Notes: a model not told the origin generated them from the sequence alone. Shown: positions 17,069 through 26,345, counted from the first letter of the stretch. The stretch is 64,000 bases of DNA from Ferruginibacter sp. (GCA_028288705.1 JAQBNH010000003.1:302655-366654), one strand, 5' to 3'. Numbers and translations are program-made.

Positions 17069-18400
17069 ATGCAATTTCCTAAAAAGGTATGCCTTGCTTT
17101 ATGCATGTGGGTAGCGGTTATGTCAGCAAATGCCCAGGTGCAAACAGCCAGGTACGTTTCTATGACTACCATGTCTAAAGGTTATTATGAATATCTACCT
17201 CAGGGTTATAATCCTGCCAGTTTGCAGACATATCCATTGATTTTATTCATACATGGTTTAGGGGAATGTGGTGATGGAACAACGCAACTATCCAGAGTGT
17301 TAAACAACGGTACTCCTAAACAAATCAACCAGGGCATATTTCCCACATCATTTACTAATGGAGGAAGCACTTACAAGTACATTGTGATCTCGCCGCAATT
17401 TGTTGATTGGCCCGGACCTGTAGAGATCGATAATATTATCAATTATGTTTCCCAGAATTACCGTGTGGATATTAACCGGATCTATCTAACCGGACTGAGC
17501 ATGGGCGGCGGCGTGGTTTGGGAATACTGCGGAATCAGTAGTTACCAGGCGAGCCGGGTTGCTGCGATCGTTCCTGTTTGCGGCGCGGGCTGGCCCGATC
17601 AGGGCTATGGAAGAACAATCGCGGGGGCAAACGTGGCAGTGTGGGCAACTCACAATGATGGTGATCCAACTGTTCCGGTGATGTACACTAACCAGTACAT
17701 CGTCAATATTAATGGCGCACCCACTCCACCAACTCCTCTCGCAAAAAAGTCCATATTTGTGAGCAACTCGCATGACGCCTGGTCTGCGACGTACAATTTA
17801 AACTTCAGGGAAAACGGCCAGAATGTGTACGAATGGATGCTTAACTATAAAAGAAATATCACTGTTCTCGCGGTTACAGGCCTGGATTTTCATGTTACTA
17901 AAAATGCCGGTAAAGTGTTGCTTTCCTGGAAGACACAGTCTGAGACGAATAACGCAGGTTTTGATGTTGAACGAAGTGCAGACGGCCGTACATTCTCCCG
18001 TATCGCTGAACAGGCTTCAATTTCCATAAACGGAAGTGGCGCCAGTTATACATTCACCGATCCTGCACCGTTGCCGGGTACCAACTATTACAGGCTCCGC
18101 CAGAAAGATCAAAACAATAATTTTTCTTATAGTGAGATCCGCTCCGCAGATTTTACATCAAAAGGAATGTTCAGCGTTTACCCTAACCCGGTAGGCGCCA
18201 CATTAAATTTATCCAGCGATTATTTTTTCATCAACGGCACCCTGAGTGTTTTTGATGTGAAAGGTGTGAAACTGAAACAATTTAAACTGCAGGGTTCGGG
18301 AATGCAACAATTGCCACTGAGCGAATTGCCTCCAGGATTTTACATTGCAGACATCAGTGATGGGTTGGTCCGGGAACAAATCCGTTTTATCAAGAAGTAG
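17069..18400 (+). CDS. Secreted alpha/beta hydrolase (esterase/peptidase-like) with T9SS tail
   Basis: A 443-residue exported enzyme. The ATG at 17069 gives a signal peptide (VCLALCMWVAVMSANAQ); the in-frame ATG at 16997 would add 24 residues ahead of it and is less likely. The catalytic domain resembles the predicted peptidase/PHB-depolymerase-like group: oxyanion motif HGLG (62-65), nucleophile elbow GLSMGGG with Ser144, a candidate acid in HNDGDPTVP and His in SHDAWS. A fibronectin-like unit (FDVERSADGRTF, YYRLRQKDQNNNFSYSE) and a type A CTD (SVYPNPVGATLNLSS ... SVFDVKGVKLKQF) follow, so it is a T9SS substrate. Likely acts on esters or polymers outside the cell. Its TAG abuts the TTA stop of the next, convergent gene. 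Confidence 0.85.
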   Translation: MQFPKKVCLALCMWVAVMSANAQVQTARYVSMTTMSKGYYEYLPQGYNPASLQTYPLILFIHGLGECGDGTTQLSRVLNNGTPKQINQGIFPTSFTNGGSTYKYIVISPQFVDWPGPVEIDNIINYVSQNYRVDINRIYLTGLSMGGGVVWEYCGISSYQASRVAAIVPVCGAGWPDQGYGRTIAGANVAVWATHNDGDPTVPVMYTNQYIVNINGAPTPPTPLAKKSIFVSNSHDAWSATYNLNFRENGQNVYEWMLNYKRNITVLAVTGLDFHVTKNAGKVLLSWKTQSETNNAGFDVERSADGRTFSRIAEQASISINGSGASYTFTDPAPLPGTNYYRLRQKDQNNNFSYSEIRSADFTSKGMFSVYPNPVGATLNLSSDYFFINGTLSVFDVKGVKLKQFKLQGSGMQQLPLSELPPGFYIADISDGLVREQIRFIKK

Positions 18401-18988
18401 TTAGCCGTTAACCCAGCTCACTTTTTCTTCGATCGGGCTTCTTTTCCCGGGTAATGAGGGTACAGCTATTATTCCCAGGTAGAAAAAGCCAAGCAGTTTA
18501 TCCTGGGCTTCCAAACCGAAAAATTCCTTAGCAGATTCCCGGTAGGTTACGCCGCCGGTTGTCCAGTAACCACCGATGCCGTAGGCGGTTGTGGTGAGAT
18601 ACATATTTTGCACGGCGCAGGATACCGCTTCTATATCTTCAATCTCCGGAATATTTTTAGTTGTGGTGCGTTTCATGCCGAGAGAAATAATATGAGAAGC
18701 CTTTAGCGGTTGTTGCTGAAATTTTTCATACACGGCTGGCTTGAAAGCGTCACCAGCTTCTGCTTTGTACAATTCCCCCTGGAATGTTGCCAATTTCTTC
18801 AGGCCCTCGCCGCTGAACACTGTAAAATGCCAGGGTTCTGTTTGTCCGTGATTCGGCGCCCAGCAGGCATTTGTGAGAATTTGCTTAACAATATGTTCCG
18901 GAACGGTTTCTCCTTGTACAAACTGCGAAGGAAAAACGGATCGACGGTTTTTAATCAGGTCGTTAAAATCTTCAACTGGTATATTCAT
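18401..18988 (-). CDS. Nitroreductase family protein
   Basis: A 195-residue FMN-dependent oxidoreductase of the nitroreductase superfamily, using NAD(P)H to reduce nitro compounds, quinones or similar. The start at ATG 18988 (NIPVEDFNDLIKNRRSVFPSQF) gives the usual opening with the RRSVR-like FMN-phosphate contact; a GTG/ATG-extended frame to 19027 adds only a poor Cys-rich leader. Other family features are ACWAPNHGQTEPWHFTVF (about 49-66) and the C-terminal LGFFYLGIIAVPSLPGKRS. It is divergent from the DEAD-box gene across 84 bp. Physiological substrate unknown. Confidence 0.88.
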   Translation of the reverse strand: MNIPVEDFNDLIKNRRSVFPSQFVQGETVPEHIVKQILTNACWAPNHGQTEPWHFTVFSGEGLKKLATFQGELYKAEAGDAFKPAVYEKFQQQPLKASHIISLGMKRTTTKNIPEIEDIEAVSCAVQNMYLTTTAYGIGGYWTTGGVTYRESAKEFFGLEAQDKLLGFFYLGIIAVPSLPGKRSPIEEKVSWVNG

Positions 18989-19072
18989 TGGGCAAAGATA
19001 ACAAGCGACGCGCTCACAATAGACCATCCCGATTATCTTAATTACTTTTGTGCTTCACAACTCGTCCCCACA

Positions 19073-20404
19073 ATGACCTTTAACGATCTTAACCTGAATA
19101 CCGCACTGCGCAATGCCATCGCCGATCTTGGCTTCACGGAACCAAGCACGATTCAGCAGAAGGCATTTTCGGTTGTGATGTCGGGTGCAGATGTATGCGG
19201 TATCGCGCAAACCGGAACCGGTAAAACCATCGCCTATCTTCTTCCCTGCCTGCGGTTATGGAAGTTTACAAAATCAAATGATCCTGAAATGCTCATCCTT
19301 GTCCCTACAAGGGAGCTGGTGGCGCAAGTGGTTGAGGCAGTAAAATCGTTAACCACTTACATGAACGTGGTAACTGTTGGTGTGTATGGCGGTGTCAATA
19401 TCAATACGCAGAAACTGGCTGTGGAAACCAAAGTGGATATTCTCGTGGCTACGCCGGGACGTTTGTTCGACCTTGCAATGAATGGCTCTGTAAAATTGAA
19501 ATCCATAAAAAGACTGGTGATAGATGAAGTGGATGAAATGCTTAACCTCGGTTTCCGCACCCAATTAAAAAGCATCCTCGATCTTCTTCCCGCAAAAAGG
19601 CAAAACCTGCTGTTCTCAGCGACATTAATACCGGAGGTAGAATCGCTGATGCAGGAATATTTTAATAACCCGGTAAAGATAGAAGCCGCTCCTTCCGGAA
19701 CGGCATTGGAAAATATCGAACAACAGGTTTACGTGGCTGCAAATTTCCACTCGAAAGTTAACCTGCTGAAATCCTTGCTGGCAACCGACTCCGGCATGAC
19801 CAAAGTACTGGTATTTACAGGTAGCAAAAAACTTGCGGACGAATTGTTTGCAGAATTAGAACCACTTTTTCCGGAACAGGCCGGCGTTATCCATTCTAAC
19901 AAAGAGCAAAATCATCGCTTCAACACCGTTAAACAATTACAGGAAGGCAATTACCGGTTTATCATTGCAACTGATATTGTTTCGCGCGGTATCGACATCC
20001 ACAATATCACCCATGTTATCAATTTTGATACGCCTGACGACCCTGAAAATTACATGCACCGCATCGGGCGCACCGGGCGGGCAGCCAGGAGAGGCATTGC
20101 GATCACGATGGTAACTGAAAAGGAAATGCCATCGCTGGAGAATATCCAGGAGCTGATGAATATGGATGTTCCTGTACTCAACTGGCCTGAAGACGTCGCC
20201 ATTTCTACCGTTTTGACGGAAGACGAAATGCCGAAGGTTTATATGAAAGAGATCCAGGTGAAGCTGCCAAAAAAGGAGGAAGTTGGACCTGCATTCCACG
20301 TCAAATCTGCTAAAAACAGTAAAGTAAATTTCACGATGAGCCGTAAAGATAAGATGATGAAAAAATACGGAAAACCGAAAACCCGCGGCCAAAAAAAGAA
20401 GTAG
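19073..20404 (+). CDS. DEAD-box-family RNA helicase (DEVD variant)
   Basis: A 443-residue ATP-dependent RNA helicase. From ATG 19073 the motifs are: Q motif with PSTIQQKAF (24-32), Walker A AQTGTGKT (45-52), PTRELVAQ, TPGRL, motif II D151-E-V-D154 in place of DEAD, SAT (motif III), a C-terminal RecA domain with IATDIVSRGID, and HRIGRTGRAAR (motif VI). The last ~60 residues are basic (KKYGKPKTRGQKKK) and probably add RNA binding. Likely roles are ribosome assembly or RNA turnover, as for RhlE/CshA-type enzymes. An exact TAnnTTTG element (TACTTTTG) is at 19043-19050, 22 bp before the start, without a clear -33 partner. Confidence 0.92.
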   Translation: MTFNDLNLNTALRNAIADLGFTEPSTIQQKAFSVVMSGADVCGIAQTGTGKTIAYLLPCLRLWKFTKSNDPEMLILVPTRELVAQVVEAVKSLTTYMNVVTVGVYGGVNINTQKLAVETKVDILVATPGRLFDLAMNGSVKLKSIKRLVIDEVDEMLNLGFRTQLKSILDLLPAKRQNLLFSATLIPEVESLMQEYFNNPVKIEAAPSGTALENIEQQVYVAANFHSKVNLLKSLLATDSGMTKVLVFTGSKKLADELFAELEPLFPEQAGVIHSNKEQNHRFNTVKQLQEGNYRFIIATDIVSRGIDIHNITHVINFDTPDDPENYMHRIGRTGRAARRGIAITMVTEKEMPSLENIQELMNMDVPVLNWPEDVAISTVLTEDEMPKVYMKEIQVKLPKKEEVGPAFHVKSAKNSKVNFTMSRKDKMMKKYGKPKTRGQKKK

Positions 20405-20460
20405 GCTGTTAATTAACGCCCTCCTGCGCCCCGTGGCACCTATTTTGTTCTCCATGATTC

Positions 20461-20934
20461 ATGAAACAAACGGGTTATTTTTTCATCGCAATCATGCTTT
20501 TCGCATCCTGTGCAACAAGTTCTGTTAACCAGGATGCAAAGTCGGCAAACATCAGGACGAAACTGGAAAATCGAGATTTCGTTTTTGTGGCAACATCGGT
20601 TAGCCCCATGCGTGGTAGTACCAGGATGCTGACGTCACCATATGATCTCAAACTGAAAAATGACAGCCTTGTTGTTTACCTGCCTTACTTTGGTGTGGCA
20701 AGGTCGGCTCCGATCACGCAAGGTGACGCCGGGATCATGTTTACCTCCACAAATTTTACTTATAGTTTTAGTCCGGCAAAAAAAGGCAACTGGAATGTTG
20801 CGATGAGCGTACAGGATCAACAATCCACAAGCAGAATAGACCTCACGTTATTCTCAAACGGTGCAGCAACGCTCACGGTTATCAGCAATTTCAGGGACGC
20901 CATTAGTTTCAGTGGCTATATAAAGGGAATTTAA
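20461..20934 (+). CDS. DUF4251 family lipoprotein
   Basis: A 157-residue lipoprotein: FFIAIMLFASCATSS gives a signal peptide II with the lipidated Cys at about 17. The mature part matches the DUF4251 family of Bacteroidota (FVFVATSVSPMRGSTRML, YDLKLKNDSLVVYLPYFGVA, TYSFSPAKKGNWNVAM, SRIDLTLFSNGAATLTV), a small beta-barrel-like domain whose function is unknown. The gene follows the helicase by 56 bp on the same strand; there is no clear terminator between them, so read-through is possible. Confidence 0.85.
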   Translation: MKQTGYFFIAIMLFASCATSSVNQDAKSANIRTKLENRDFVFVATSVSPMRGSTRMLTSPYDLKLKNDSLVVYLPYFGVARSAPITQGDAGIMFTSTNFTYSFSPAKKGNWNVAMSVQDQQSTSRIDLTLFSNGAATLTVISNFRDAISFSGYIKGI

Positions 20935-20975
20935 ATGCGGCCAAAAGGGATGCCTGTGCGCAGTGATTGTTTCTA

Positions 20976-21893
20976 TTACCCCAATAATTTCATGGCGGCA
21001 CCAAGGTTAGAACTGCCCGTCAGTACTTCTTTAAATAAATCAGGGTATTTTTCCACGCGTTCGAATATATTGGTTAGATTGAATTGTGCAGGATCAAGTG
21101 AATGAGCAACTTCTTCCCAAAGCACTGGGGTTGATACGGATGCTGCTGCAACAGGACGCAGGCTATACACAGCGGCAATAGTCTGGCTGTTGCGGTTTTG
21201 TAAATAATCAATATATATTTTTGGTCCGCGTTTGCTCAATGATCTTTCTAGCGTGCTGATTTTCGGCAATTGTTCCTGAACCTTTGTTGCGACCAGTTTG
21301 GCAAATTCCTTTACTTCTTCGAAAGGATATTTATTTTTCATCGGAACATACACGTGTAATCCCGTTGATCCGGAAGTTTTACAATAAGCGGCTAGTCCAG
21401 CCTTATCAAGAATTGCTTTGGTTGCCAGCGCAACGTCCACTACCTGTGTAAATGGATTGCTATCTGAAGGATCGATATCTATTACCATCCATGTCGGATG
21501 ATCCGGTTTTTTCTGCGTGCTGTTCCAGGGATCAATTTCGATGCAGCCAAGATTGGCCAGATAAAGTAAGGTTGCTTTGTTATTGCACACGATATAATCG
21601 ATGACTTTACCATTACTTTCACTGGTCACTTTAAATACTTCAATATAATCGGGCACATCTTCTCCGGCATCTTTATGAAAAAATCCTTTGTCTTTAATAC
21701 CATTCGGATTACGTTTCAGCGATAGCGGGCGATCTTTAATAAAGGGCAAAATATAGGGCGCCATTTTTTCGTAATATGCCACTACATCCCCTTTTGTATA
21801 GCCCTGTTCCGGCCAGTAAATTTTCTGCGGGTTACTAATTACCACAACTTCTTTACCAACTTTGATGTCCAATGTTTTCTTTGCTGTTGCCAT
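20976..21893 (-). CDS. Stand-alone LigD-type polymerase/primase domain (NHEJ)
   Basis: A 305-residue member of the archaeo-eukaryotic primase superfamily, equivalent to the polymerase module of LigD, which fills gaps and adds nucleotides at double-strand break ends. Motifs: YWPEQGYTKGDVVAYYE (26-42), the substrate region LKRNPNGI (59-66) with GFFHKDA, the metal-binding pair D139-I-D141 in MVIDIDPSD, and SGSTGLHVYVPM. Unlike LigD in Mycobacterium or Pseudomonas there is no ligase or phosphoesterase domain attached. It lies 12 nt downstream of ku, in the same operon. A partner ATP-dependent ligase must be elsewhere, or the cell uses another ligase. Confidence 0.9.
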   Translation of the reverse strand: MATAKKTLDIKVGKEVVVISNPQKIYWPEQGYTKGDVVAYYEKMAPYILPFIKDRPLSLKRNPNGIKDKGFFHKDAGEDVPDYIEVFKVTSESNGKVIDYIVCNNKATLLYLANLGCIEIDPWNSTQKKPDHPTWMVIDIDPSDSNPFTQVVDVALATKAILDKAGLAAYCKTSGSTGLHVYVPMKNKYPFEEVKEFAKLVATKVQEQLPKISTLERSLSKRGPKIYIDYLQNRNSQTIAAVYSLRPVAAASVSTPVLWEEVAHSLDPAQFNLTNIFERVEKYPDLFKEVLTGSSNLGAAMKLLG

Positions 21894-21905
21894 AACAATA
21901 TTTCA

Positions 21906-22679
21906 CTAAGATGCTTTCTTTTTAGAAGGACCAAGGCTCGCTTTTAACTGCTCCATGAGGTCTTTTGTTTTTGAATGCACCACCTTCATCGGCTTAAACG
22001 GTGTTGCTTTTCCTTTCGCTTTTGCATTGATGATCTTCATCAGTTTTTCTGTGTAATCATCTTTATATTTAGACACATCAAATTTCTCTGTCAGCTGGTC
22101 AACAAGGCTGATCGCCATCTTTAATTCTGCCGGTTTACTCTTAGTTGCAGGAAGATTTAATTCCTTTGGTGAGCGTATCTCCTGGGCAAACCGGATCCTG
22201 TTAACCACGATCACGTCATCCAGCGCTTTAATGATACAGAGATGCTCGCGGTTATGCATTACAAATAATCCTACGCCTGCCTTACCTGATTTCTGCAGCG
22301 CTTCCCGAAGCAATACGTAAGCCCGTACACCTGTTTTTTCGGGCTCCAGGTAATATGGCGCTTCAAAATAAGTGCTGTCGATTTCTGTTTCCTTTACAAA
22401 TTGCGTGATCTCAATATGCTTTGTTTTCTCCGGACTGGCCTTTTCAAAATCTTCTTTGTCTACCACAACGTATTTTTCATTCACGAGATAGCCCTTCACG
22501 ATGTTTTCCCACGCCACTTCCTTACCGGTGTGTTCATTAACGCGCTTATATTTGATATTGGCGTGGTCCTTTTTATCCAGCATATCCAATCCAAGGGAAC
22601 TTTCTTCTACAGCGCTATACATTTTTACCGGAATATTTACCAGTCCGAAGCCGATGGAACCTGTCCAGATTGCTTTCAT
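21906..22679 (-). CDS. ku: Ku protein, NHEJ end-binding
   Basis: A 257-residue homodimeric DNA-end-binding protein. It opens [20 protein letters not shown], the standard bacterial Ku start, with [39 protein letters not shown] and [21 protein letters not shown] following; the C-terminal tail is lysine-rich ([19 protein letters not shown]). Ku rings thread onto broken ends and recruit the LigD polymerase and a ligase. It is the first gene of a two-gene operon with the LigD-type polymerase and is divergent from a Nei-like glycosylase gene across 88 bp. Confidence 0.96.
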   Translation of the reverse strand: MKAIWTGSIGFGLVNIPVKMYSAVEESSLGLDMLDKKDHANIKYKRVNEHTGKEVAWENIVKGYLVNEKYVVVDKEDFEKASPEKTKHIEITQFVKETEIDSTYFEAPYYLEPEKTGVRAYVLLREALQKSGKAGVGLFVMHNREHLCIIKALDDVIVVNRIRFAQEIRSPKELNLPATKSKPAELKMAISLVDQLTEKFDVSKYKDDYTEKLMKIINAKAKGKATPFKPMKVVHSKTKDLMEQLKASLGPSKKKAS

Positions 22680-22767
22680 GATAATTGTTTATTGAACAAT
22701 GGGAAAAAACATGCCAAGTTATAACAAACCCTTGCTGGCATGATATTTTGAACAGATGAATAAAAAT

Positions 22768-23502
22768 ATGCCTGAAGGCCCATCACTCATCATTCTTAAA
22801 GAAAAACTGGAACCATTTTCCCGGAAAAAAGTCACTGCTGCAGGCGGCTATACGAAGATGGAAACAGCCTGGTTAAAAGGCCAGCAGCTCAAAGAAATTA
22901 AAACCTGGGGAAAGCATTTGTTACTGATCTTCCCAAAAGGAACGGTGCGCATCCACCTGCGCCTGTTTGGCTCCGTGCTGGTTAATGAAACAAAGAAAGT
23001 GAATGCCAGTTTTTTCCTGAAATTTGGTAAAGATGAAGTCAATTTTTACGTTGTGGAAGCGAAGTTCATTAAAGAAAAACTAGAAGACGTTTACGATTGG
23101 CGGACTGACATTATGGACCCGAAGTGGAATGCCGCCCACGTTAAAGAATTGATGAAAGTACACGGTGAAGCTTATATTGGTGACCTGTTAATGAACCAGG
23201 ATGTTTTTACAGGCGTCGGAAATATCATTCGCGTGGAAGTACTTTTTCGTGTCGGGTTGCATCCGTTAGCCAAAGTCGCAGACATTCCTGCGACCAAAAT
23301 AACAGCCTTGTTAAAAGACCTTCGTGCATACGGCAAGATCTTTTTAAAAGAACGCAAGGCCGGTATTTTCGGGGATAACTGGGAGGCCTACCAGCAGGAA
23401 ATTTGCCCGCGCGATGACATCGATTTCCATGTTGGCATCATCGGCAAAACGAAACGCAAAACCTACTATTGCAATCGCTGCCAGTTGAAATATAAAAGCT
23501 GA
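22768..23502 (+). CDS. Fpg/Nei-family DNA glycosylase, paralogue 1 (variant zinc finger)
   Basis: A 244-residue base-excision-repair glycosylase/lyase. The start is set at 22768 because removal of Met must expose the catalytic Pro (MPEGPSL) with Glu next to it; an ATG four codons upstream is in frame but would bury it. GVGNIIRVEVLFRVGLHP (helix-two-turn-helix) and the C-terminal finger region with TYYCNRCQLKY are present. In the finger the first CxxC pair reads CPRD, so one Cys is replaced by Asp, with a His seven residues on (CPRDDIDFH). Probably removes oxidised bases; which ones is not known. Divergent from ku, so repair-linked. A paralogue lies at 41942-42676. Confidence 0.88.
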   Translation: MPEGPSLIILKEKLEPFSRKKVTAAGGYTKMETAWLKGQQLKEIKTWGKHLLLIFPKGTVRIHLRLFGSVLVNETKKVNASFFLKFGKDEVNFYVVEAKFIKEKLEDVYDWRTDIMDPKWNAAHVKELMKVHGEAYIGDLLMNQDVFTGVGNIIRVEVLFRVGLHPLAKVADIPATKITALLKDLRAYGKIFLKERKAGIFGDNWEAYQQEICPRDDIDFHVGIIGKTKRKTYYCNRCQLKYKS

Positions 23503-23524
23503 GTTTTTGCATTCCAACAAAATT

Positions 23525-25831
23525 TTATTTTAGATATTTTGCATTGGAAGGATCTGTGCTGAAAGAATAAGGATAAGCATCGGGGCCGGTTCCGCGCCGC
23601 ATATTGGGTTTATCAGACATCTGTATGTTGAACGCTCCCCCATTCCTGATCTCAAAATGGTTTAGCCAGTTACGGTCATAATTTTTTCCATTCAACATGG
23701 CGCTGCTGACATATTTATTTTCTGCATTATTTGCCGGTGCATTAATGACGAATTTTTTACCGTTATTGAAATTCAGGGTAATTTTTTTAAATAACGGTGC
23801 TCCTAAAACATATTGATCCGTGCCCGGACAAACAGGATAAAAGCCGAGCGCGGAAAAAACATACCATGCAGAAGTCTGGCCATTGTCTTCATCACCGCAA
23901 TACCCATCTGGTGTTGGTTTATACATCCTGTTCATCGTTTCGCGCGCCCAGTATTGTGTTTTCCAGGGTTCACCTGCGTAATTGTAGAGATAGATCATGT
24001 GCTGGATCGGCTGATTGCCATGTGCATACTGGCCCATGTTCGCGATTTGCATTTCCCGGATCTCATGGATCACTTCGCCATAATAGCTTTCATCGAAAGA
24101 TGGTGGCAAATTAAAAACCGTGTCCAGCATGCCCACGAATTGCTTCGGTCCACCCATGAGCGTTACCAGTCCATTGATGTCGTGGAAAACACTCCAGCTG
24201 TAGTGCCAGCTGTTACCTTCTGTAAATGCATCCCCCCATTTAAAAGGATTAAAAGGCGACTGGAATTTTCCGTCTGCATTTTTCCCCCGCATCAGCTTAG
24301 ATTCTGCATCAAATAAATTTTTGTAGTTCATCGCTCGTTTCGCGTAGATACTCAGTTCTGCCGAAGGCCGCTTTAATTGTTTCCCCAATTGAAAAATACT
24401 AAAATCGTCATAGGCATATTCCAGCGTACGTGCCGCGTTCTCATTGATGTTTACATCATAAGGCACATAGCCGAGCCGGTTGTAATAATCAACGCCTTTA
24501 CGCCCAACGGCACTGACCGGGCCTTCATTGTTGGCGCCGTGTAACAAAGCGGCATACAGGGTATCAATCGCATAACCGCGCAATCCTTTTGTGTATGCAT
24601 CGGCCACCACCGAAGCAGAATTATTTCCAATCATGATATCCGCATAACCAGGGCTGCTCCATTCCGGCAACCAGCCACCTTCTTTATAATCATTGATCAG
24701 GCCTTCCTGCATTTCTTTATTGATTTCCGGGTATACAAGATTAAGGAAAGGATATAAAGCGCGGAACGTATCCCAAAAACCTGTTCCGCCAAACATATAC
24801 CCCGGCAGCGTTTTGCCATTATAAGGACTGTAATGCACGATCATGCCGGCGGCATTTTTTTCATATAATTTATTTGGAAAAAATAAGGTGCGATAAAAAC
24901 AGGAATAGAAAGTACGCATCTGGTCGATCGTGCCGCCTTCAGGCTGGATACGGTTTAACGTATTATTCCAGATAGCCTTTCCTTTGGATTTTACTGTATT
25001 GAAATCATCGTTGCCGATCTCGCGCAGATTGATTTCTGCCTGGTCGAAACTGATAAAAGAAGATGCCACACGCAGGTTCACCTGCTCACCTTTTTTCGTA
25101 TCGAAACCAACGATGGCCCCAACATGATCGGCCTGGTATTCCAATGTATCTTTTGCTAAACTATTTGCATGCCATGCAGCAGATAATTTAAAAGGCTTAT
25201 CAAACAGGAGCACGAAATAGTTTTTAAAGCCGGGCATTTTACCCCGGCTGTAACGGCTGCTGTAACCGATGATTTTTTTCTCAGCAGGGATAATTTTTAC
25301 ATAAGAACCCCGATTAAAAGCATCCAGTACAACGTAAGCGCTATCTGTCTTGGGAAAGGTAAACCTAAAGCGGGCTGCCCGTTCAGTGGGCGCGATTTCT
25401 GTTGTAACATCATGGTCTGCCAGGTAAACGCTGTAATAATAGGGATGTACCGTTTCAGACTTGTGCGAAAACCAGCTTGCCCGTTCATCCTGGTTAAAAC
25501 GGAGTTTTCCCGTAAGCGGCATGATGGAAAACTGACCGTAATCGTTCATCCACGGCGAGGGCTGATGCGTTTGTTTAAAGCCTCGGATCTTATCAGCCGC
25601 ATATTGATATTGCCAGCCATCCCCCATCTTGCCCGTCTGTGGCGTCCACATATTCATTCCCCAGGGCAACCCCAGCGCAGGGTACGTATTTCCGTTCGAC
25701 AGGTCAACCTTGGAGTCGGTGCCCATCAACGGATTGATCCAGTCAACCGGATCGTTTGGCTTTTGTACAAACTGGGCAAAGGCCGGAGAAATCAACCCGC
25801 ATAAAAATAAACTGCTGATGAAATTTTTCAT
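23525..25831 (-). CDS. Secreted GH92 alpha-mannosidase
   Basis: A 768-residue exported exo-alpha-mannosidase of glycoside hydrolase family 92, acting on alpha-1,2 (and related) mannosides of glycoproteins or yeast mannan with calcium. It has a signal peptide (FISSLFLCGLISPAFAQ), the N-terminal domain start PVDWINPLMGTDSK, and TYPALGLPWGMNMWTPQTG. The family signature EIREMQIANMGQYAHGNQP precedes GDEDNGQTSAW (646-656), which has the catalytic and calcium-binding carboxylates, then FSALGFYPVCPG. Full length for the family. It lacks an adjacent SusC/SusD pair, so it is not in an obvious polysaccharide utilisation locus. Confidence 0.95.
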   Translation of the reverse strand: MKNFISSLFLCGLISPAFAQFVQKPNDPVDWINPLMGTDSKVDLSNGNTYPALGLPWGMNMWTPQTGKMGDGWQYQYAADKIRGFKQTHQPSPWMNDYGQFSIMPLTGKLRFNQDERASWFSHKSETVHPYYYSVYLADHDVTTEIAPTERAARFRFTFPKTDSAYVVLDAFNRGSYVKIIPAEKKIIGYSSRYSRGKMPGFKNYFVLLFDKPFKLSAAWHANSLAKDTLEYQADHVGAIVGFDTKKGEQVNLRVASSFISFDQAEINLREIGNDDFNTVKSKGKAIWNNTLNRIQPEGGTIDQMRTFYSCFYRTLFFPNKLYEKNAAGMIVHYSPYNGKTLPGYMFGGTGFWDTFRALYPFLNLVYPEINKEMQEGLINDYKEGGWLPEWSSPGYADIMIGNNSASVVADAYTKGLRGYAIDTLYAALLHGANNEGPVSAVGRKGVDYYNRLGYVPYDVNINENAARTLEYAYDDFSIFQLGKQLKRPSAELSIYAKRAMNYKNLFDAESKLMRGKNADGKFQSPFNPFKWGDAFTEGNSWHYSWSVFHDINGLVTLMGGPKQFVGMLDTVFNLPPSFDESYYGEVIHEIREMQIANMGQYAHGNQPIQHMIYLYNYAGEPWKTQYWARETMNRMYKPTPDGYCGDEDNGQTSAWYVFSALGFYPVCPGTDQYVLGAPLFKKITLNFNNGKKFVINAPANNAENKYVSSAMLNGKNYDRNWLNHFEIRNGGAFNIQMSDKPNMRRGTGPDAYPYSFSTDPSNAKYLK

Positions 25832-25909
25832 AGCGGTAAATTAATTGATAAATTTGAGATAGCGTGATGAAGAAATTCACGTGGCTCATTTATCACTAAA
25901 CTATTATCG

Positions 25910-26290
25910 TTGAAACTTTTTGTAATTGCCGCCGTTGCCATATTAACCGGAGTGGGATGCCAGAATAAACTACAATCGACTCCTTCAACAACACTAACCG
26001 GTAGCTGGGAGATGACATCGGCATTAATTGATATCGGCGACGGGCATGGGAACTGGCAGCCTGCAGATCCTGCCCATAAGCGAACCATCATATTTGGCGC
26101 GGACAGTAGTTTTCAGGACACTGATAATCCGGAATTAAAAAACTATCGCCTGAAAGATGCGGAACATATCGTTGTCAGTGGCGGTTCCAACTCATTCCAG
26201 ATGACCGTTGTTTCGTTAACTGCCGACAGTTTGCATTTGCGTCCGCAATGTATCGAAGGTTGTGGTGAAAAATTCCGCCGTATGAAATAA
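25910..26290 (+). CDS. Lipocalin-like lipoprotein
   Basis: A 126-residue protein. The start is TTG at 25910; no ATG fits. KLFVIAAVAILTGVGCQ looks like a lipoprotein signal with Cys17, though the lipobox is not canonical. The mature part (LTGSWEMTSALIDIGDGHG, RTIIFGADSSFQDTDNP, HIVVSGGSNSFQMTVVSL, LHLRPQCIEGCGEKFRRM) has the opening W and alternating strands of lipocalin-like domains common in Bacteroidota. The CIEGC pair near the C-terminus may form a disulfide. It is divergent from the GH92 gene across 78 bp. Ligand unknown. Confidence 0.65.
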   Translation: MKLFVIAAVAILTGVGCQNKLQSTPSTTLTGSWEMTSALIDIGDGHGNWQPADPAHKRTIIFGADSSFQDTDNPELKNYRLKDAEHIVVSGGSNSFQMTVVSLTADSLHLRPQCIEGCGEKFRRMK

Positions 26291-26345
26291 TCACCACCCA
26301 TAATTTTTTACAGCAGGACATCAGCCCTGTTGTTTATATTTAGGT

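Noticed and set aside
20976..23502. Phage-defence island reading of the ku/LigD region
   Set aside because: All genes fit DNA repair; no nuclease, sensor or toxin-type genes are nearby.
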